Shown here piece by piece: positions 17,601 through 26,538 of a stretch of DNA of 64,000 nucleotides. The notes under the pieces are model-generated. The model was not told the origin of the DNA, ran no database searches, and saw nothing but the letters and a program-made list of their open reading frames with translations. The stretch comes from Lachnoclostridium sp. UBA1175. Its GTDB lineage: Bacteria; Bacillota; Clostridia; Lachnospirales; Lachnospiraceae. The DNA lies in the NCBI GenBank assembly GCA_002311665.1, contig DBYX01000022.1:62001-126000 (forward strand), in the 5' to 3' direction. Positions within the stretch are counted from its first letter, which is position 1; each line of letters opens with the position of its first letter. Position numbers and translations under genes: made by a program.

Positions 17601-17686
17601 TATGCGAGTCGTTCCGCGGAGCGTTTCACCGGCGCCGCATTATCATCTGTGCCGGAAACTCCGGAATCGATTACCGGTGTTGTCAT
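14684..17686 (-). CDS. Acyltransferase-3 / CapA-like / SGNH triple fusion
   Basis: A 1000-residue protein with three enzyme-like regions. Residues about 25-325 are an acyltransferase_3 membrane domain starting with YWDNIKGVMILLVVFAHF, the fold of O-antigen and fucose acetyltransferases. After a membrane segment (about 346-363), residues about 415-690 form a CapA/PGA-cap metallophosphoesterase-like domain (FAGDLILSE, TANNHLLDKG, LGDHAHVVEP). Residues about 808-1000 are an SGNH hydrolase with GDS (Ser815), GTND (871-874) and DFIHP (Asp976, His979). GAGGGAG precedes the chosen ATG at 17686. It is the last gene of the glycan operon and probably decorates the exported polymer with acyl groups, the CapA and SGNH domains facing outward. 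Confidence 0.88.
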   Translation of the reverse strand: MTTPVIDSGVSGTDDNAAPVKRSAERLAYWDNIKGVMILLVVFAHFIFHQQSRSAAIDGTVNFIYMFHMPVFVFVSGFLGKSERSHGARAIARLVFLYLVMNSALCFIYGLASMLVPMYSAWYLLALIAWRLTAHHIAKFKSIMLILFSVAVFAGFFRSIDNTLAVGRIIGFYPYYMAGFLLAKEKNEEFLRNRTWKRYAVGAGCLAAFAAAALAAQHFFTYTDNALQMFPYVGKDDSFGRIVLWGCGFLMIYALRCVMVNRKIPFITMIGRNSLWIFLLHRPVTLALGGWLSKQSVTMTFVLAAAMAIVLCLAFGNNLIAKPLDRFADRGADIFTEPGKTRFDVAKLALAGVAVGFVVLVVKDAYREISWDDMKHILNGESIVEWDDLEGVSEDDVRYTVMSAEQSDAFDRAFRITFAGDLILSEEQVKRAYRDGEYVFADVFEYASPYIRSADYAIGVFEGPLAGESAGYSVDSNGGRSTTRNYPDSFASAVKDTGFDLVTTANNHLLDKGVDGAKRTLDVLDSAGLDHTGSYRDAAEKESERVKIVEAEGIRMAVLSYTYGTNGLAVDKLLDGEHSYVTSVACGTEGERFERCLAEVKKDYAKAKQAEPDLIIVLPHMGTQFAGTPDKEQERWFRIFGELGADIILGDHAHVVEPVRFEEVDGRKVFAAYCPGNFANIYREKQGDTSMLIDVFVDRGTKKVIGGAVVPLYTQAAMSGNYRALPVYEIVNNPSLQKVLSTDDYERAAKAHGTVTEVVFGRKMDIAAVAERYYFAENGFLRAKVTGLSADTSMKAGTLWKALEEASSVCFVGDSVTEGSKNGGCPWYEPLEEFLAGKSIRNYARGGATVKYFLDRIGEIPEADLYVVAVGTNDVRYREEEICAMTADEYVSRMAKLYQQLCAKKAGAKVVFIAPWTSLDGDTQSSLPFAEKRRMNGEYCDALKAYCGRYGVMFINANPYLESVFATQPESRYMVDFIHPNAGAGVRLYAEAVLRGEQRE

Positions 17687-17723
17687 ATCGCAACTCCCTC
17701 TTCTGCGCAGTATCTTCCTGTGC

Positions 17724-18911
17724 CTATCCTCTCTTCTTGCCCTCAATCTTCCGGACGAGGAATTCCGCAACCTTCGCGGAACTGTCGGGCCCGTCACAGA
17801 TCCCGAGCTCCTCCTTCAGTGCCTCACATCGCTGCCCATAGCACTCGTCATCGAACTCCTCGACAACCCGGACGAGCTCTTCGTTCGTCTGCGCGAGCGG
17901 GTACGGAAGCTTATCCAACTCAAAATATAACTGTCTCTCGTTCAGGAACTCCTCGAGATCCGACGTGTAGAGCGCGACTCTCTTGCCCGCTTCCATCGCG
18001 TCAAACATACAACTCGAATAGTCCGTGATCAGAAAATCGGAGGCAACGATCAACTCGTTGGTCTCTTTGTACGCGGATGCATTGAGCACATCCTCGCTGT
18101 ATTCAATCTCATTCTGCTCGTTCTGAATGTTCGGATGCAGGCGGATGAGGATCTTCCACTCGCCGCCCCACTTGCGCTCCAGTGCCTGCTTAAGCTTCGC
18201 GCAATCGATGTTGTAACAGCTGAGCGTTCCGCTGTTGCGGAAGGTCGGCACGTACAGGCAGAAGCGCGTCTGTTCCGGAACACCGTAATATCTGCATACC
18301 TCCCTGTGGTAGGGCTCGTGGTCCTTGTAGAAAATGTCCGATCGCGGCGTCCCCAGCATCAGGATCTCTCCTTCGTACCAATACGCGTCCCTGTAATTCT
18401 GCTCGTTCCACCGACTTCCCGCGAGGAAATAATCCGCCATCTTGCTGTCGTTGAGACTGCTCTTCACGTAGCTCTCCGAGAGCGTGTCCTGTGCGTCCTT
18501 CTCCGCCTTCTTAATCCCCACATTGGCGTGCCAGGTCTGCACATAAAGCTGCTTCTTTCTCTTGGTGATCCAGTAATCCTTGCGACAGTTATCGATCCAC
18601 AACCCGGCCGTCGCAAGGTGGAATACCGCGTCAAAGCTCCCTGTCTTGACAATCTTCGCGTTCTCGATCTTCATCGACTCGTCGCGTAACAGCCATATAT
18701 ACTTCCAGTTCGGTCTCAGTTTCACCATTTCACGGAAGATCGCGCGCGGATTGTCATCGTACCGCGTCCCAGAGAAACTGGAGAACACGACCTTCTTCCG
18801 GTTGACGGGGAACACCCGACAGAATCGCATAAACGCACTTTGCATGCGCACGCGCTTCTGCCCGGTAGGACGCGGCAGAATTTTCTTGGCTATTCTGGTC
18901 AGAAATGACAT
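17724..18911 (-). CDS. CDP-glycerol/ribitol polyol-phosphotransferase, TagF/TagB-like
   Basis: A 395-residue enzyme of the CDP-glycerol:poly(glycerophosphate) glycerophosphotransferase family. FSSFSGTRYDDNPRAIFREM at about residues 43-62 and LITDYSSCMFDAMEAGKRV near 295-313 are the two signature blocks. Family members add glycerol- or ribitol-phosphate units from CDP-activated donors to teichoic acids or capsules at the cytoplasmic membrane face. Its start overlaps the flippase stop in TAATG, so translation is probably coupled. It lies in the same operon as an IspD/TarI-type cytidylyltransferase that may make its donor. Whether it primes or polymerises cannot be told. Confidence 0.93.
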   Translation of the reverse strand: MSFLTRIAKKILPRPTGQKRVRMQSAFMRFCRVFPVNRKKVVFSSFSGTRYDDNPRAIFREMVKLRPNWKYIWLLRDESMKIENAKIVKTGSFDAVFHLATAGLWIDNCRKDYWITKRKKQLYVQTWHANVGIKKAEKDAQDTLSESYVKSSLNDSKMADYFLAGSRWNEQNYRDAYWYEGEILMLGTPRSDIFYKDHEPYHREVCRYYGVPEQTRFCLYVPTFRNSGTLSCYNIDCAKLKQALERKWGGEWKILIRLHPNIQNEQNEIEYSEDVLNASAYKETNELIVASDFLITDYSSCMFDAMEAGKRVALYTSDLEEFLNERQLYFELDKLPYPLAQTNEELVRVVEEFDDECYGQRCEALKEELGICDGPDSSAKVAEFLVRKIEGKKRG

Positions 18912-20473
18912 TATTCCTCTCCTCCGTTGTTGTCCGCCTTCGTGCGAACACGTCTAAGCTTATTTTTTATCAGCTGACGGTCTTCCCTGTTGAGTATGAT
19001 GAAGAAGCCGAACACAAACGAGATCGCCCCGACAATTCCCCCCTTGACCACGAGCATCGGCCAGCTGACCGAGGTCAGCAGCACCGTCGCGGCATATCCG
19101 ATCCCGACGCTGACCGCATCAAAAAGAACCGGCCGGAACACCTCCGGGTAGAAGGCGTACCATTTTTTACCGAGACATTTTGCGCCGAACGGAGCCGTGA
19201 AGAAGATGTTGCGGAAAATGCTGACCACACTGCTCGTCGCGGCAATCGCGAAGATGCCCAGGTTCGTCGTCTTCAGCAATGTGAATGTGATCAGCACACT
19301 GATCAGGCCCCCGGTCAAAACCGCGATCGCGTTCTCCTTGATCCGGTTGACAACAATGAAAAGGTCATACAGGCAGTTGATGCCGCCAGAGAAGATCAAC
19401 GTACAGCAGGTATAGAACGAAAGCCACTGCAACTGCGAAGCATTCTGCGTAGGCTGCCACAGTGTGAAGAAATCCTTTCCGCACACGATCAGAACAACAA
19501 TCGGCAGATTGACGATGATGCCCATGATCTTCATCGCACGCTTCACTTCGCGAAGAAGCTCATCCGACTTTTTCTGCGCATAAAGGATCGTAAAATTCGG
19601 GGAGAACACACCCACCACGCTTCCGACAATGCTCGAAATGATCATCGGGATTGTCTTGGCCACGGACAGTACACCCATCGCCACGGGGTTGATCAGCAGA
19701 TTGGAGATCAGCAGATCGAGACCGTCCAGCAGGAGTTGTCCGAGTCGGATAACAAGCGCCCAAACGCCGGACAAAACCAGCTCCTTCACCGCTCCGATGC
19801 TGAAGTATTGCTTTCGTATCTGTATAAAGGGCAATAATTTTCCGGTGTAGTACATATTGAACGCCAGTGTGTATATTGCCATTGCCGTCGCCGTCACCCC
19901 GAGATAAAATACCTTCGGCACGCAAAAAACAAACAACACCGCCAGAATTATCGCTCTTCCGACACTGGCCTCGACCGAGCGCAGAGAATTGAGGTACAGT
20001 TTGTTCGTCGCGTAGGTCGCCACGGAGAAAACCGATCCGACCGTGTTGATGATACACGAGAAGAAAACCGCCGCAAAAAGGATCTTGACGTCGACAAGGA
20101 TATTCTTCGGAATATTGATCAGGCTGTCCAGATACAGCCACAGTCCCGACAACACAAGCAACAGGATCCCCGCGATAAATCCGTTCGCGAACAGCACGGA
20201 CGTAAAATAACGGTTTGCTCCCTCCTGATCATTCTCATAGATCTTGACGGTGATCGTTCTTCCTGCCAGCGCGTTGAGCGCGATCGTGATCAGCGTCGCA
20301 TAACTGACAAAATTGTTCGCCAGACCGACAAATCCGTATGCATCCACTCCGATACGGGCGACAATATACGGAGAGAGAAAGAAGCTTATACCATGGGTTA
20401 TAAGAAGCGACACAAGATTCGCCACCATATTGAACGCCAGTCGTTTGTTTGAACGTGCGTTACCTAATTCCAC
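18911..20473 (-). CDS. Polysaccharide flippase, Wzx/MATE-MVF superfamily
   Basis: A 520-residue integral membrane protein with about 14 hydrophobic segments. The N-terminus (RLAFNMVANLVSLLITHGISFFLSPYIVARIG) is typical of O-antigen and capsule flippases. It should move undecaprenyl-diphosphate-linked repeat units across the membrane. The central loop between the sixth and seventh helices and the basic C-terminal tail fit the family. It overlaps the TagF-like gene by one base and follows the GT2 gene by 23 bases, deep inside the glycan operon. Confidence 0.92.
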   Translation of the reverse strand: MELGNARSNKRLAFNMVANLVSLLITHGISFFLSPYIVARIGVDAYGFVGLANNFVSYATLITIALNALAGRTITVKIYENDQEGANRYFTSVLFANGFIAGILLLVLSGLWLYLDSLINIPKNILVDVKILFAAVFFSCIINTVGSVFSVATYATNKLYLNSLRSVEASVGRAIILAVLFVFCVPKVFYLGVTATAMAIYTLAFNMYYTGKLLPFIQIRKQYFSIGAVKELVLSGVWALVIRLGQLLLDGLDLLISNLLINPVAMGVLSVAKTIPMIISSIVGSVVGVFSPNFTILYAQKKSDELLREVKRAMKIMGIIVNLPIVVLIVCGKDFFTLWQPTQNASQLQWLSFYTCCTLIFSGGINCLYDLFIVVNRIKENAIAVLTGGLISVLITFTLLKTTNLGIFAIAATSSVVSIFRNIFFTAPFGAKCLGKKWYAFYPEVFRPVLFDAVSVGIGYAATVLLTSVSWPMLVVKGGIVGAISFVFGFFIILNREDRQLIKNKLRRVRTKADNNGGEE

Positions 20474-20496
20474 GATCCGTCAGCTCCTTTCCGTCA

Positions 20497-21492
20497 TTAT
20501 CTTCCGAACGGACTTTTTATCTTCCTCCACACAACAAGCATAGCGTGTATGCTACCGTATGCGTACTCGCATATGCGCACATCCTTGCCGCGATTCCACA
20601 GGCGGACCCATCGCTTTTTGTGGTAGCGGGACAGCAACTGCCGAAGGCTCTTCTTCAACCTGCACGCGTACTCTTTCTTCTCCTCGCGCGACAAATCCGT
20701 ACATTCCCCGATCCGATCTATACTGTCACAGTGAAGGCCGGCAAGGAACCGGAATCTCCTCCTCGCCGTGTCAGAAAAACCGTGTTCAGAGAAATACTCT
20801 ACCTGTTGCGCTATCGCCTCCAATGCATCCAACCGTTTCACGGTCCACGTCTTCTTCGTGATGCCGGAATCGTTCTGATAATACGCATACAGCGGCGCAT
20901 CGATCAGCGGCGTCTGCTCCGCCCGGAACAATATCCGATATGTAACATATTCGTCCTCATGAATCTTCCCGTTCGGGAATCTCAGTTCCCGAAAACAGGT
21001 TTTCGCGAACAACTTCCCACAGGCAATCGTCCCCGTGATCCCATCCGCGTTGTACAGCTCCTCCGTGTTTATCAACTCGCTGTGCAGATTTACCTCAGCG
21101 GGAAATTCCTCCCCCGAGGTAAGAAGACATTTTGCGACGGAAACATCCGCGTTATTATCCACGGCCGCTTTCAATAACGCCGCCAGAAATTCCGGGTGAA
21201 GCCAGTCGTCGCTGTCAACAAATGTGAGCCACCCGCTGTCACTGTTTGCGACCGCATAGTCAATGCCGGTGTTGCGCGCCGCGGAAACCCCTCCGTTTGC
21301 CTGATGTATCACATGAATGCGGGCATCCTGCACTTCATAGGCATCACACATCTCCGCGCCGGAATCCGTCGAGCCGTCATCCACCAGGATCAGTTCAAAA
21401 TCTCTGAAGGACTGTGTCAGGATACTGTCGACACAACGGCGCAAATATGCCTCAACATTGTAAACCGGTACAATTACGCTGATCTGTGCCAT
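20497..21492 (-). CDS. Glycosyltransferase family 2
   Basis: A 331-residue GT2 enzyme. ISVIVPVYNVEAYLRRCVDS opens the GT-A domain, LVDDGSTD and FVDSDDW (about residues 89-95) provide nucleotide and metal binding, and the C-terminal third is basic and probably binds the membrane surface. AGAGGT lies just upstream of the ATG. It resembles capsule galactosyl- and rhamnosyltransferases of Gram-positive bacteria, but neither sugar nor linkage can be read from the sequence. It lies between the GT2-GT4 fusion and the flippase. Confidence 0.92.
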   Translation of the reverse strand: MAQISVIVPVYNVEAYLRRCVDSILTQSFRDFELILVDDGSTDSGAEMCDAYEVQDARIHVIHQANGGVSAARNTGIDYAVANSDSGWLTFVDSDDWLHPEFLAALLKAAVDNNADVSVAKCLLTSGEEFPAEVNLHSELINTEELYNADGITGTIACGKLFAKTCFRELRFPNGKIHEDEYVTYRILFRAEQTPLIDAPLYAYYQNDSGITKKTWTVKRLDALEAIAQQVEYFSEHGFSDTARRRFRFLAGLHCDSIDRIGECTDLSREEKKEYACRLKKSLRQLLSRYHKKRWVRLWNRGKDVRICEYAYGSIHAMLVVWRKIKSPFGR

Positions 21493-21552
21493 AGCTACCT
21501 CTTATCATCCTGCTCCGTCGCGCTTAAGCAGCGGGGCGAAAGCACATCCCTC

Positions 21553-23859
21553 TCAGTCAAACAGCTTGTTCTTCGCCTTCTTGAGCGTGTATTTCAACCC
21601 TCTCTCGTGAATGAGATCCTTCGTTCTGACCAAGTTGACTGCACGTCTCACGGTCTTTCTCTCCGCGTAACGGATAGCTCCGAACCTCTTCGCCACACCG
21701 TCGTGATGATGGCAGATCAATGTCTCCATCATACGTCTCTCAGCCTCGGGAACCACGGGTTGGTGCTCCTCGCCCAGGCTGTTGATAATTCCCGTCCAGG
21801 TACCGACATAGTCGTATTTCATAAGACCATCGATGTACCGGCGGGACTCTTTTCCCATCGCCTTGCGCCTGTCGTCATCCGACAACAGCTCGGCGATCGC
21901 TCTCGCCGCACCGTTTATGTTCTGCTGCTCCACGATGATCATTCCGGGGTTGTTCTTCGTGACGGTCAGGTGCGGTAAATCGTACATAACGATCGGCAAC
22001 CCGGCAGCCATACTCTCCTGAAGCGTCATCGGGTAACCTTCGAACTCCGAGGTCATAAGGAACACCGACGCCTTCTGATAGAACGGCATCACGTTGCTCT
22101 GGTATCCATACATGACAACATTGTCCGTAAGGTTCTTCTCCTTGATTGTCTTGCGGAACTGCTTGTCAAAGTTCTTGTCCCAGCCGGCTCCGACAATGTG
22201 CAGTTTCGCATCGGGAACCGTCCTCAAAACGCCCTGCAGTATGCCGAGCGCGTCGTACGGTCGCTTCTCCGGCGCGATCCGCGCAAGCCAGAGAATGTCG
22301 TGCCCACTGCAGTCCGACGTACTCCAATCATCGAAATTTCCAGTGAACGGATTGTTCACCTGGAACACATTGTTGTTGAAATTCTGCCAGAATGTTTTGT
22401 CAACCTCGCTCAGCGTGATAACCGCGTCCGCCAGAGCAGGTGCCGTAGCCAGCTCTTTCAGGTCAAATCTCGCGAACAGGAGCGACATCGTGAAAATATT
22501 GTGGCAATGGAACACGAACGCAGCACCGCAGGACTTGATCACCATCTCATCCCAGAATGCCAGCGGAGACGTCCACGCGTGGTAGACAACGACATCGATC
22601 CCGTTCTCGCGGATGCTTCTCTCAAGGATCTCTCCGCGCTCGCGATACTCCGCTCCTTCCGACTTCTTTCGGTCGGGAAGATACACTCTCCGGATGCCCT
22701 CCGGAAAATCATACTCGTCCTTCTGTCCGAGGTCCTCCGTGATCAGAACAACCTCGTATCCCATTTCCCGCCAAAGATAACACAGACGGCTCATCACACG
22801 CTCGGTGCCACCGTTTGCGACCGAAAAATAATAGGTTCCGATTGTCTTGACAGGCTTTCTCGTAACCTGCATATGCTTCGAAAAGCGGATCTGCTTGGCG
22901 AGCCGATACGCATCCGTTCTCTTGGATGACGCAAGCTTTGTAGCCACATCCGCAACCGGCCATGCATCCAGCAGAATATCGAAACATTCGGTCTTGTCCG
23001 CCTCATCGACCTGTGTCTGATAATCATTGACGCATATGTTCAGATGGATCGTCTCAAACTTCCTCACCGCTTCATACAGTTCGGCATCCGCTCCGGCTTC
23101 CTCAAGGCATGCGCGCATCCGCTTCGCGATCAGCGCGGAATCGCACACCTCTGCAAACTGCATTGCACTCATGGTCGTCTGTCCCGACCCGCCGCGTCCG
23201 TAGTGATACCGATACAATTCCCGGCTGTCATACCCGTGGTAACTGTCGGCATGAAAAGCGATCAAAAAATAAGCCAGCGCATCCTCGGCAAATGTCAGCC
23301 GCATCTTCGGCTGTCCCGTGAGCACCTTTCTGCACAACTCCGCATGAAACAGCTTGTTGCACAGATTCCAGCGATAAGTACCGTCACGGAAGCAGGCAAG
23401 GATAATGTCCTTCCCCTTGATCGTGCCTTTCCGCGGCCGGACATATTTCCGCAACGCTTCGATCTTCTCCTCCGGTGTGTTGTTACAATTAACGATCTCC
23501 GTGTTAAAATGCAGAATATCCGCCGGCTTTTTCTTCATTTCCGCGTACAGGATTTCACACGCGTCGAGGGAAAGCTCGTCGTCGGAATCGCAGAACATAA
23601 TGTACTCGCCGGTCGAATGTTCAACGCCGAGATTCCGGGCATCCCAGGGGCCTGCATTGTCCGCCAGAGAGTAAACCGAAATCCGCTCGTCCTTCTGTTT
23701 CCAAGCATCCAGGATTGCCGCCGAACCGTCCGTGCTTCCGTCGTCGATCAGAATGATCTCGATGTCACGGAGCGTCTGCGAAACACAACTGTTGATCGTC
23801 TGCTCCAGAAACAGTTCGTCGTTGTAAACCGGGATGATTATCGAAATCTTCGCCGACAT
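21553..23859 (-). CDS. GT2-GT4 bifunctional glycosyltransferase
   Basis: A 768-residue fusion of two glycosyltransferases. Residues about 1-325 are a GT2 domain (ISIIIPVYNDELFLEQTINS, LIDDGSTDGS, FCDSDDE). Residues about 340-720 are a GT-B family 4 domain beginning YYFSVANGGTERVMSRL, with WLARIAPEKRP and the donor-site EX7E region in SEFEGYPMTLQESMAAGLP. Such fusions add two successive sugars and may channel the intermediate. It starts 15 bases after the epimerase stop and is followed by another GT2 gene. Both active sites look intact. Confidence 0.93.
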   Translation of the reverse strand: MSAKISIIIPVYNDELFLEQTINSCVSQTLRDIEIILIDDGSTDGSAAILDAWKQKDERISVYSLADNAGPWDARNLGVEHSTGEYIMFCDSDDELSLDACEILYAEMKKKPADILHFNTEIVNCNNTPEEKIEALRKYVRPRKGTIKGKDIILACFRDGTYRWNLCNKLFHAELCRKVLTGQPKMRLTFAEDALAYFLIAFHADSYHGYDSRELYRYHYGRGGSGQTTMSAMQFAEVCDSALIAKRMRACLEEAGADAELYEAVRKFETIHLNICVNDYQTQVDEADKTECFDILLDAWPVADVATKLASSKRTDAYRLAKQIRFSKHMQVTRKPVKTIGTYYFSVANGGTERVMSRLCYLWREMGYEVVLITEDLGQKDEYDFPEGIRRVYLPDRKKSEGAEYRERGEILERSIRENGIDVVVYHAWTSPLAFWDEMVIKSCGAAFVFHCHNIFTMSLLFARFDLKELATAPALADAVITLSEVDKTFWQNFNNNVFQVNNPFTGNFDDWSTSDCSGHDILWLARIAPEKRPYDALGILQGVLRTVPDAKLHIVGAGWDKNFDKQFRKTIKEKNLTDNVVMYGYQSNVMPFYQKASVFLMTSEFEGYPMTLQESMAAGLPIVMYDLPHLTVTKNNPGMIIVEQQNINGAARAIAELLSDDDRRKAMGKESRRYIDGLMKYDYVGTWTGIINSLGEEHQPVVPEAERRMMETLICHHHDGVAKRFGAIRYAERKTVRRAVNLVRTKDLIHERGLKYTLKKAKNKLFD

Positions 23860-23874
23860 AGTGTTACCTGCCCT

Positions 23875-24936
23875 TCATAAGCAATCTCGTAAAATCCGAA
23901 CCGTATGCGTGAGACCTGTCTCCGCATCATAGATGCCCTTCCAGCCGAGGGCGGCCAGTTTTTCACTGTCAATCGCCGAGTTTGTCATCGGATTGAACCC
24001 GCGCTTCTCCTCCGAGCTTGCGGTCTCCCGCAACAGCTCCACGCCGCCCGCCTGCGCAAGGATCTCGGCCATCCGGCGAATGGTGATTACCGACTCCGGA
24101 TGGGAGATGTTGTACGCGCTTCCCGACTGCCCGCGAAGAAGCATTGTAAGAAGCGCCGTTGCACAGTCAAGACAGTGACAATAACTGCGAAGCGACATCC
24201 CGTCGCTCTTCATCACAAGTTTCTCGCCGCGCGCTGCCTGCCACGCAAACTGCGACGAGATCCGGTTGTCCCGGAGTGTCGCCGTGGGGCCGTATATGTG
24301 GCCCGGTCTTGCGATAACCGTATCCAGTCCGTACTCCGCCGTAAAACTCGCGCACAGCGTCTCCGCCGCACGCTTGCCCATCGAGTAGGAGCTTCTCGGA
24401 TCGAGCAGCTTCACAAAACCGCTCTCCTCCTCAAGTGCCGGCTGATCGCTCTGCCGCTGCCCGTACACTTCACTGCTGGAGATCACCAGAACTCTCCTGC
24501 AGTTTGCCGCCCTCGCGGCCTGCAGAAGCCGCAGCAGCCCCTGAAAGCAGCCGACCATAGTTTCTACCGGTTGCTCCATAAAAAGCGCCGGATACGCGTT
24601 GGCAGCGCCGTGTATCACATAATCGACCTGCGACAGATCCGGAAGCCCTCCGGCCTCATCTGCCGCATCATACGGAACATACGTAAAATAATCTCTCCCG
24701 GCGTACTCTCCGAATCGCTCATCGACCCGCTCCTTCGAGCGGCCCGCAACTCGGAGTCCGATCTTTCCGGTATGAGTCTCGTTCCACCGGATCAGCAGAT
24801 CCGTAAGTGCGGAACCGATCAACCCGGTAGCACCGGTGATCAGAATATTTCGACCCTCAATTTCTTCCAGGCCCGAAACCGCTCCGATTGACCGATCGAT
24901 ATCCGTCCACCATAGAGAGCTTTGATATATCGTCAT
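23875..24936 (-). CDS. NAD-dependent epimerase/dehydratase (extended SDR)
   Basis: A 353-residue extended SDR. The NAD motif TGATGLIGSAL lies at about residues 35-45, and the catalytic YSMGK (Tyr/Lys) in RSSYSMGKRAAETL near 182-195. Members act on nucleotide-linked sugars, for example as 4-epimerases or 4,6-dehydratases. It starts six bases after the stop of the IspD/TarI-type cytidylyltransferase. This pair, together with licD genes, suggests that it modifies or builds the CDP-activated group that the LicD proteins transfer. The substrate is inferred from position only. Confidence 0.9.
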   Translation of the reverse strand: MTIYQSSLWWTDIDRSIGAVSGLEEIEGRNILITGATGLIGSALTDLLIRWNETHTGKIGLRVAGRSKERVDERFGEYAGRDYFTYVPYDAADEAGGLPDLSQVDYVIHGAANAYPALFMEQPVETMVGCFQGLLRLLQAARAANCRRVLVISSSEVYGQRQSDQPALEEESGFVKLLDPRSSYSMGKRAAETLCASFTAEYGLDTVIARPGHIYGPTATLRDNRISSQFAWQAARGEKLVMKSDGMSLRSYCHCLDCATALLTMLLRGQSGSAYNISHPESVITIRRMAEILAQAGGVELLRETASSEEKRGFNPMTNSAIDSEKLAALGWKGIYDAETGLTHTVRILRDCL

Positions 24937-24942
24937 CGTTTC

Positions 24943-25656
24943 TCACCCTTTAAGCCAGTCCGAACGCTTCTCCGCAAGCAACGCCTTGAAGATATCAATA
25001 TCATCCAGAGTTGTCAGCTTGATATTTTTCTCGGATCCCGAGGAGAAGTACACCTTGCGCCCCAACTCGATCATCAATGTGCAAGACGCCACGGAATTCG
25101 TGATGCCCTTCTCAATCGCTTCCCGGTGGATCTGCGCGATCTCCCCAAGACGGAACGCCTGCGGCGTCTGCGTACGGCGAAGTCGCTCACGAGGATAGCA
25201 GCCGTCGGAGCAGCTGCCGTCCTGCGTTTCCAGCATAGCTTCCGCACACGGGATAGCGGTGATCGCATTGCCGCAGGCATAAGCCACGCGAAGGCAATCG
25301 GAGATGATCTCCGCTGACACCATCGGGCGAATCGCGTCGTGGATCAATACCATATCACCGTCTTCACAGTTTTTCTCAAGTTCAAATATACCGTTTCGGA
25401 TGGAACTCTGTCCGCTCTCTCCGCCCGGGATTACCCACTGCAGTTTGGTGATGTTAAACTGCTTCGCGTACGCACGGAGAACATGCTCCCATCCTTCGAT
25501 GCACACAACGGCGATGGCATCGATCTCGGGGTGTTTTTCGAACGCCTCCAGCGTATAGACGATCACCGGCCTCTCGTTGACCGTCAGGAATTGCTTGGGG
25601 ATGTCCTGGTTCATTCTCGCGCCGGAACCTCCGGCAATGATCAACGCAATGTTCAT
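24943..25656 (-). CDS. IspD/TarI-family cytidylyltransferase
   Basis: A 237-residue enzyme that uses CTP to activate a sugar- or polyol-phosphate. IIAGGSGARMNQDIPKQFL (residues 6-24) is the nucleotide-binding loop; HDAIRP and TQTPQAF follow. The family includes IspD (isoprenoid pathway) and TarI (CDP-ribitol). The end, NIKLTTLDDIDIFKALL, looks more TarI- than IspD-like to me, and the operon context argues for cell-envelope synthesis. The ATG at 25656, with GGAGAGAG upstream, overlaps the LicD stop in ATGA, so the two are translationally coupled. CDP-ribitol is the best guess for the product. Confidence 0.9.
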   Translation of the reverse strand: MNIALIIAGGSGARMNQDIPKQFLTVNERPVIVYTLEAFEKHPEIDAIAVVCIEGWEHVLRAYAKQFNITKLQWVIPGGESGQSSIRNGIFELEKNCEDGDMVLIHDAIRPMVSAEIISDCLRVAYACGNAITAIPCAEAMLETQDGSCSDGCYPRERLRRTQTPQAFRLGEIAQIHREAIEKGITNSVASCTLMIELGRKVYFSSGSEKNIKLTTLDDIDIFKALLAEKRSDWLKG

Positions 25657-26525
25657 AATTCTCTCTCCGTCCCTGTTATTCTGCGGTAGAAATGAAACAC
25701 ATGCTCCGTTCTCCGTTTTTCCTCCGGCGGTAGCTCCCAATACGAGCCGTACAGGCTCTTTAAATAAGTGTCATAACTACCCGGGCAATCGAAACTCCTG
25801 TCCTCAAACTCCATAGCAACCGGCCGCAAATACGGCTCCTTCTCCATCTTCTCGCGCGGCAGATAGTGCACGATCGTCGTCGCGCCGACATAGTTACAAT
25901 CGTCAAATCGATACTTCTGTGCCAGCCGCAGGAATCGCCTGCACCAGAACCGGTAGCCGATGAGGTGCACCGGCACATACGCGATATAGTGGATCAGTTT
26001 CCTGAACGCCGTCTTACCGACAACCTTATCGTTCGCGGCTACCAACAGGATCTTGCATCGAAGCGACAGTCTGTGACAGAACACCTTCGTTGCAAAATCT
26101 CCTTCGGGAAAGCCGTCGATGGGGAAAATGTCGATGTACAGCGGCATATAGTACGGCTCTTTGGAGACACCTCCCATATAGCTCTCCACAAGCACTTCGG
26201 GATTGTACAGCCGGTACCAGAAGCAGCGTTTCGAGTAAATATCCTCCTCCCCGCCGCGGCAGAGCACATAATCTCCGATCTTTCCTCCGCAAAGCTGAAA
26301 CAATTTCTCGCAATCCGGGCGCGGAATATTGATATCGATGTCATCGTCCCACGGTATGTATCCCTTGTGTCGCACGGCGCCGAGAAGCGTTCCTCCGGAC
26401 AGATAGTAACGGAGTCCGTTTGCACGGAGAAACTCCGCCAACTGATCCAGCATGTTCAACTGAATCCCGCGGATCTCTTCCTGCGTCATTTCCCGCCCGC
26501 AATCGCTTTTCTGCAGAAATACCAT
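25653..26525 (-). CDS. LicD family phosphotransferase (first copy)
   Basis: A LicD/fukutin-type protein of about 290 residues. The nucleotidyltransferase-fold signature YYLSGGTLLGAVRHKG is followed by IPWDDDIDINI, whose acidic cluster binds metal. LicD adds phosphocholine to surface glycans in pneumococcus; the related human fukutin and FKRP transfer ribitol-5-phosphate from CDP-ribitol. The ATG at 26525 with AGAGGA is preferred; an ATG at 26546 is possible. It is one of two tandem licD genes and overlaps the cytidylyltransferase by four bases, pointing to a shared CDP-activated donor. Confidence 0.92.
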   Translation of the reverse strand: MVFLQKSDCGREMTQEEIRGIQLNMLDQLAEFLRANGLRYYLSGGTLLGAVRHKGYIPWDDDIDINIPRPDCEKLFQLCGGKIGDYVLCRGGEEDIYSKRCFWYRLYNPEVLVESYMGGVSKEPYYMPLYIDIFPIDGFPEGDFATKVFCHRLSLRCKILLVAANDKVVGKTAFRKLIHYIAYVPVHLIGYRFWCRRFLRLAQKYRFDDCNYVGATTIVHYLPREKMEKEPYLRPVAMEFEDRSFDCPGSYDTYLKSLYGSYWELPPEEKRRTEHVFHFYRRITGTEREL

Positions 26526-26538
26526 GGGTGATGTCCTC

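Noticed and set aside
15827..18028. A 733-codon plus-strand frame opposite the triple fusion and TagF-like genes
   Set aside because: It is antisense to genes with clear catalytic motifs and is dominated by Arg, His and Asp.
24943..25656. Housekeeping ispD of the isoprenoid pathway
   Set aside because: The family match is real, but the gene overlaps licD and lies inside a glycan operon with no other isoprenoid gene, so a CDP-polyol role is more likely.
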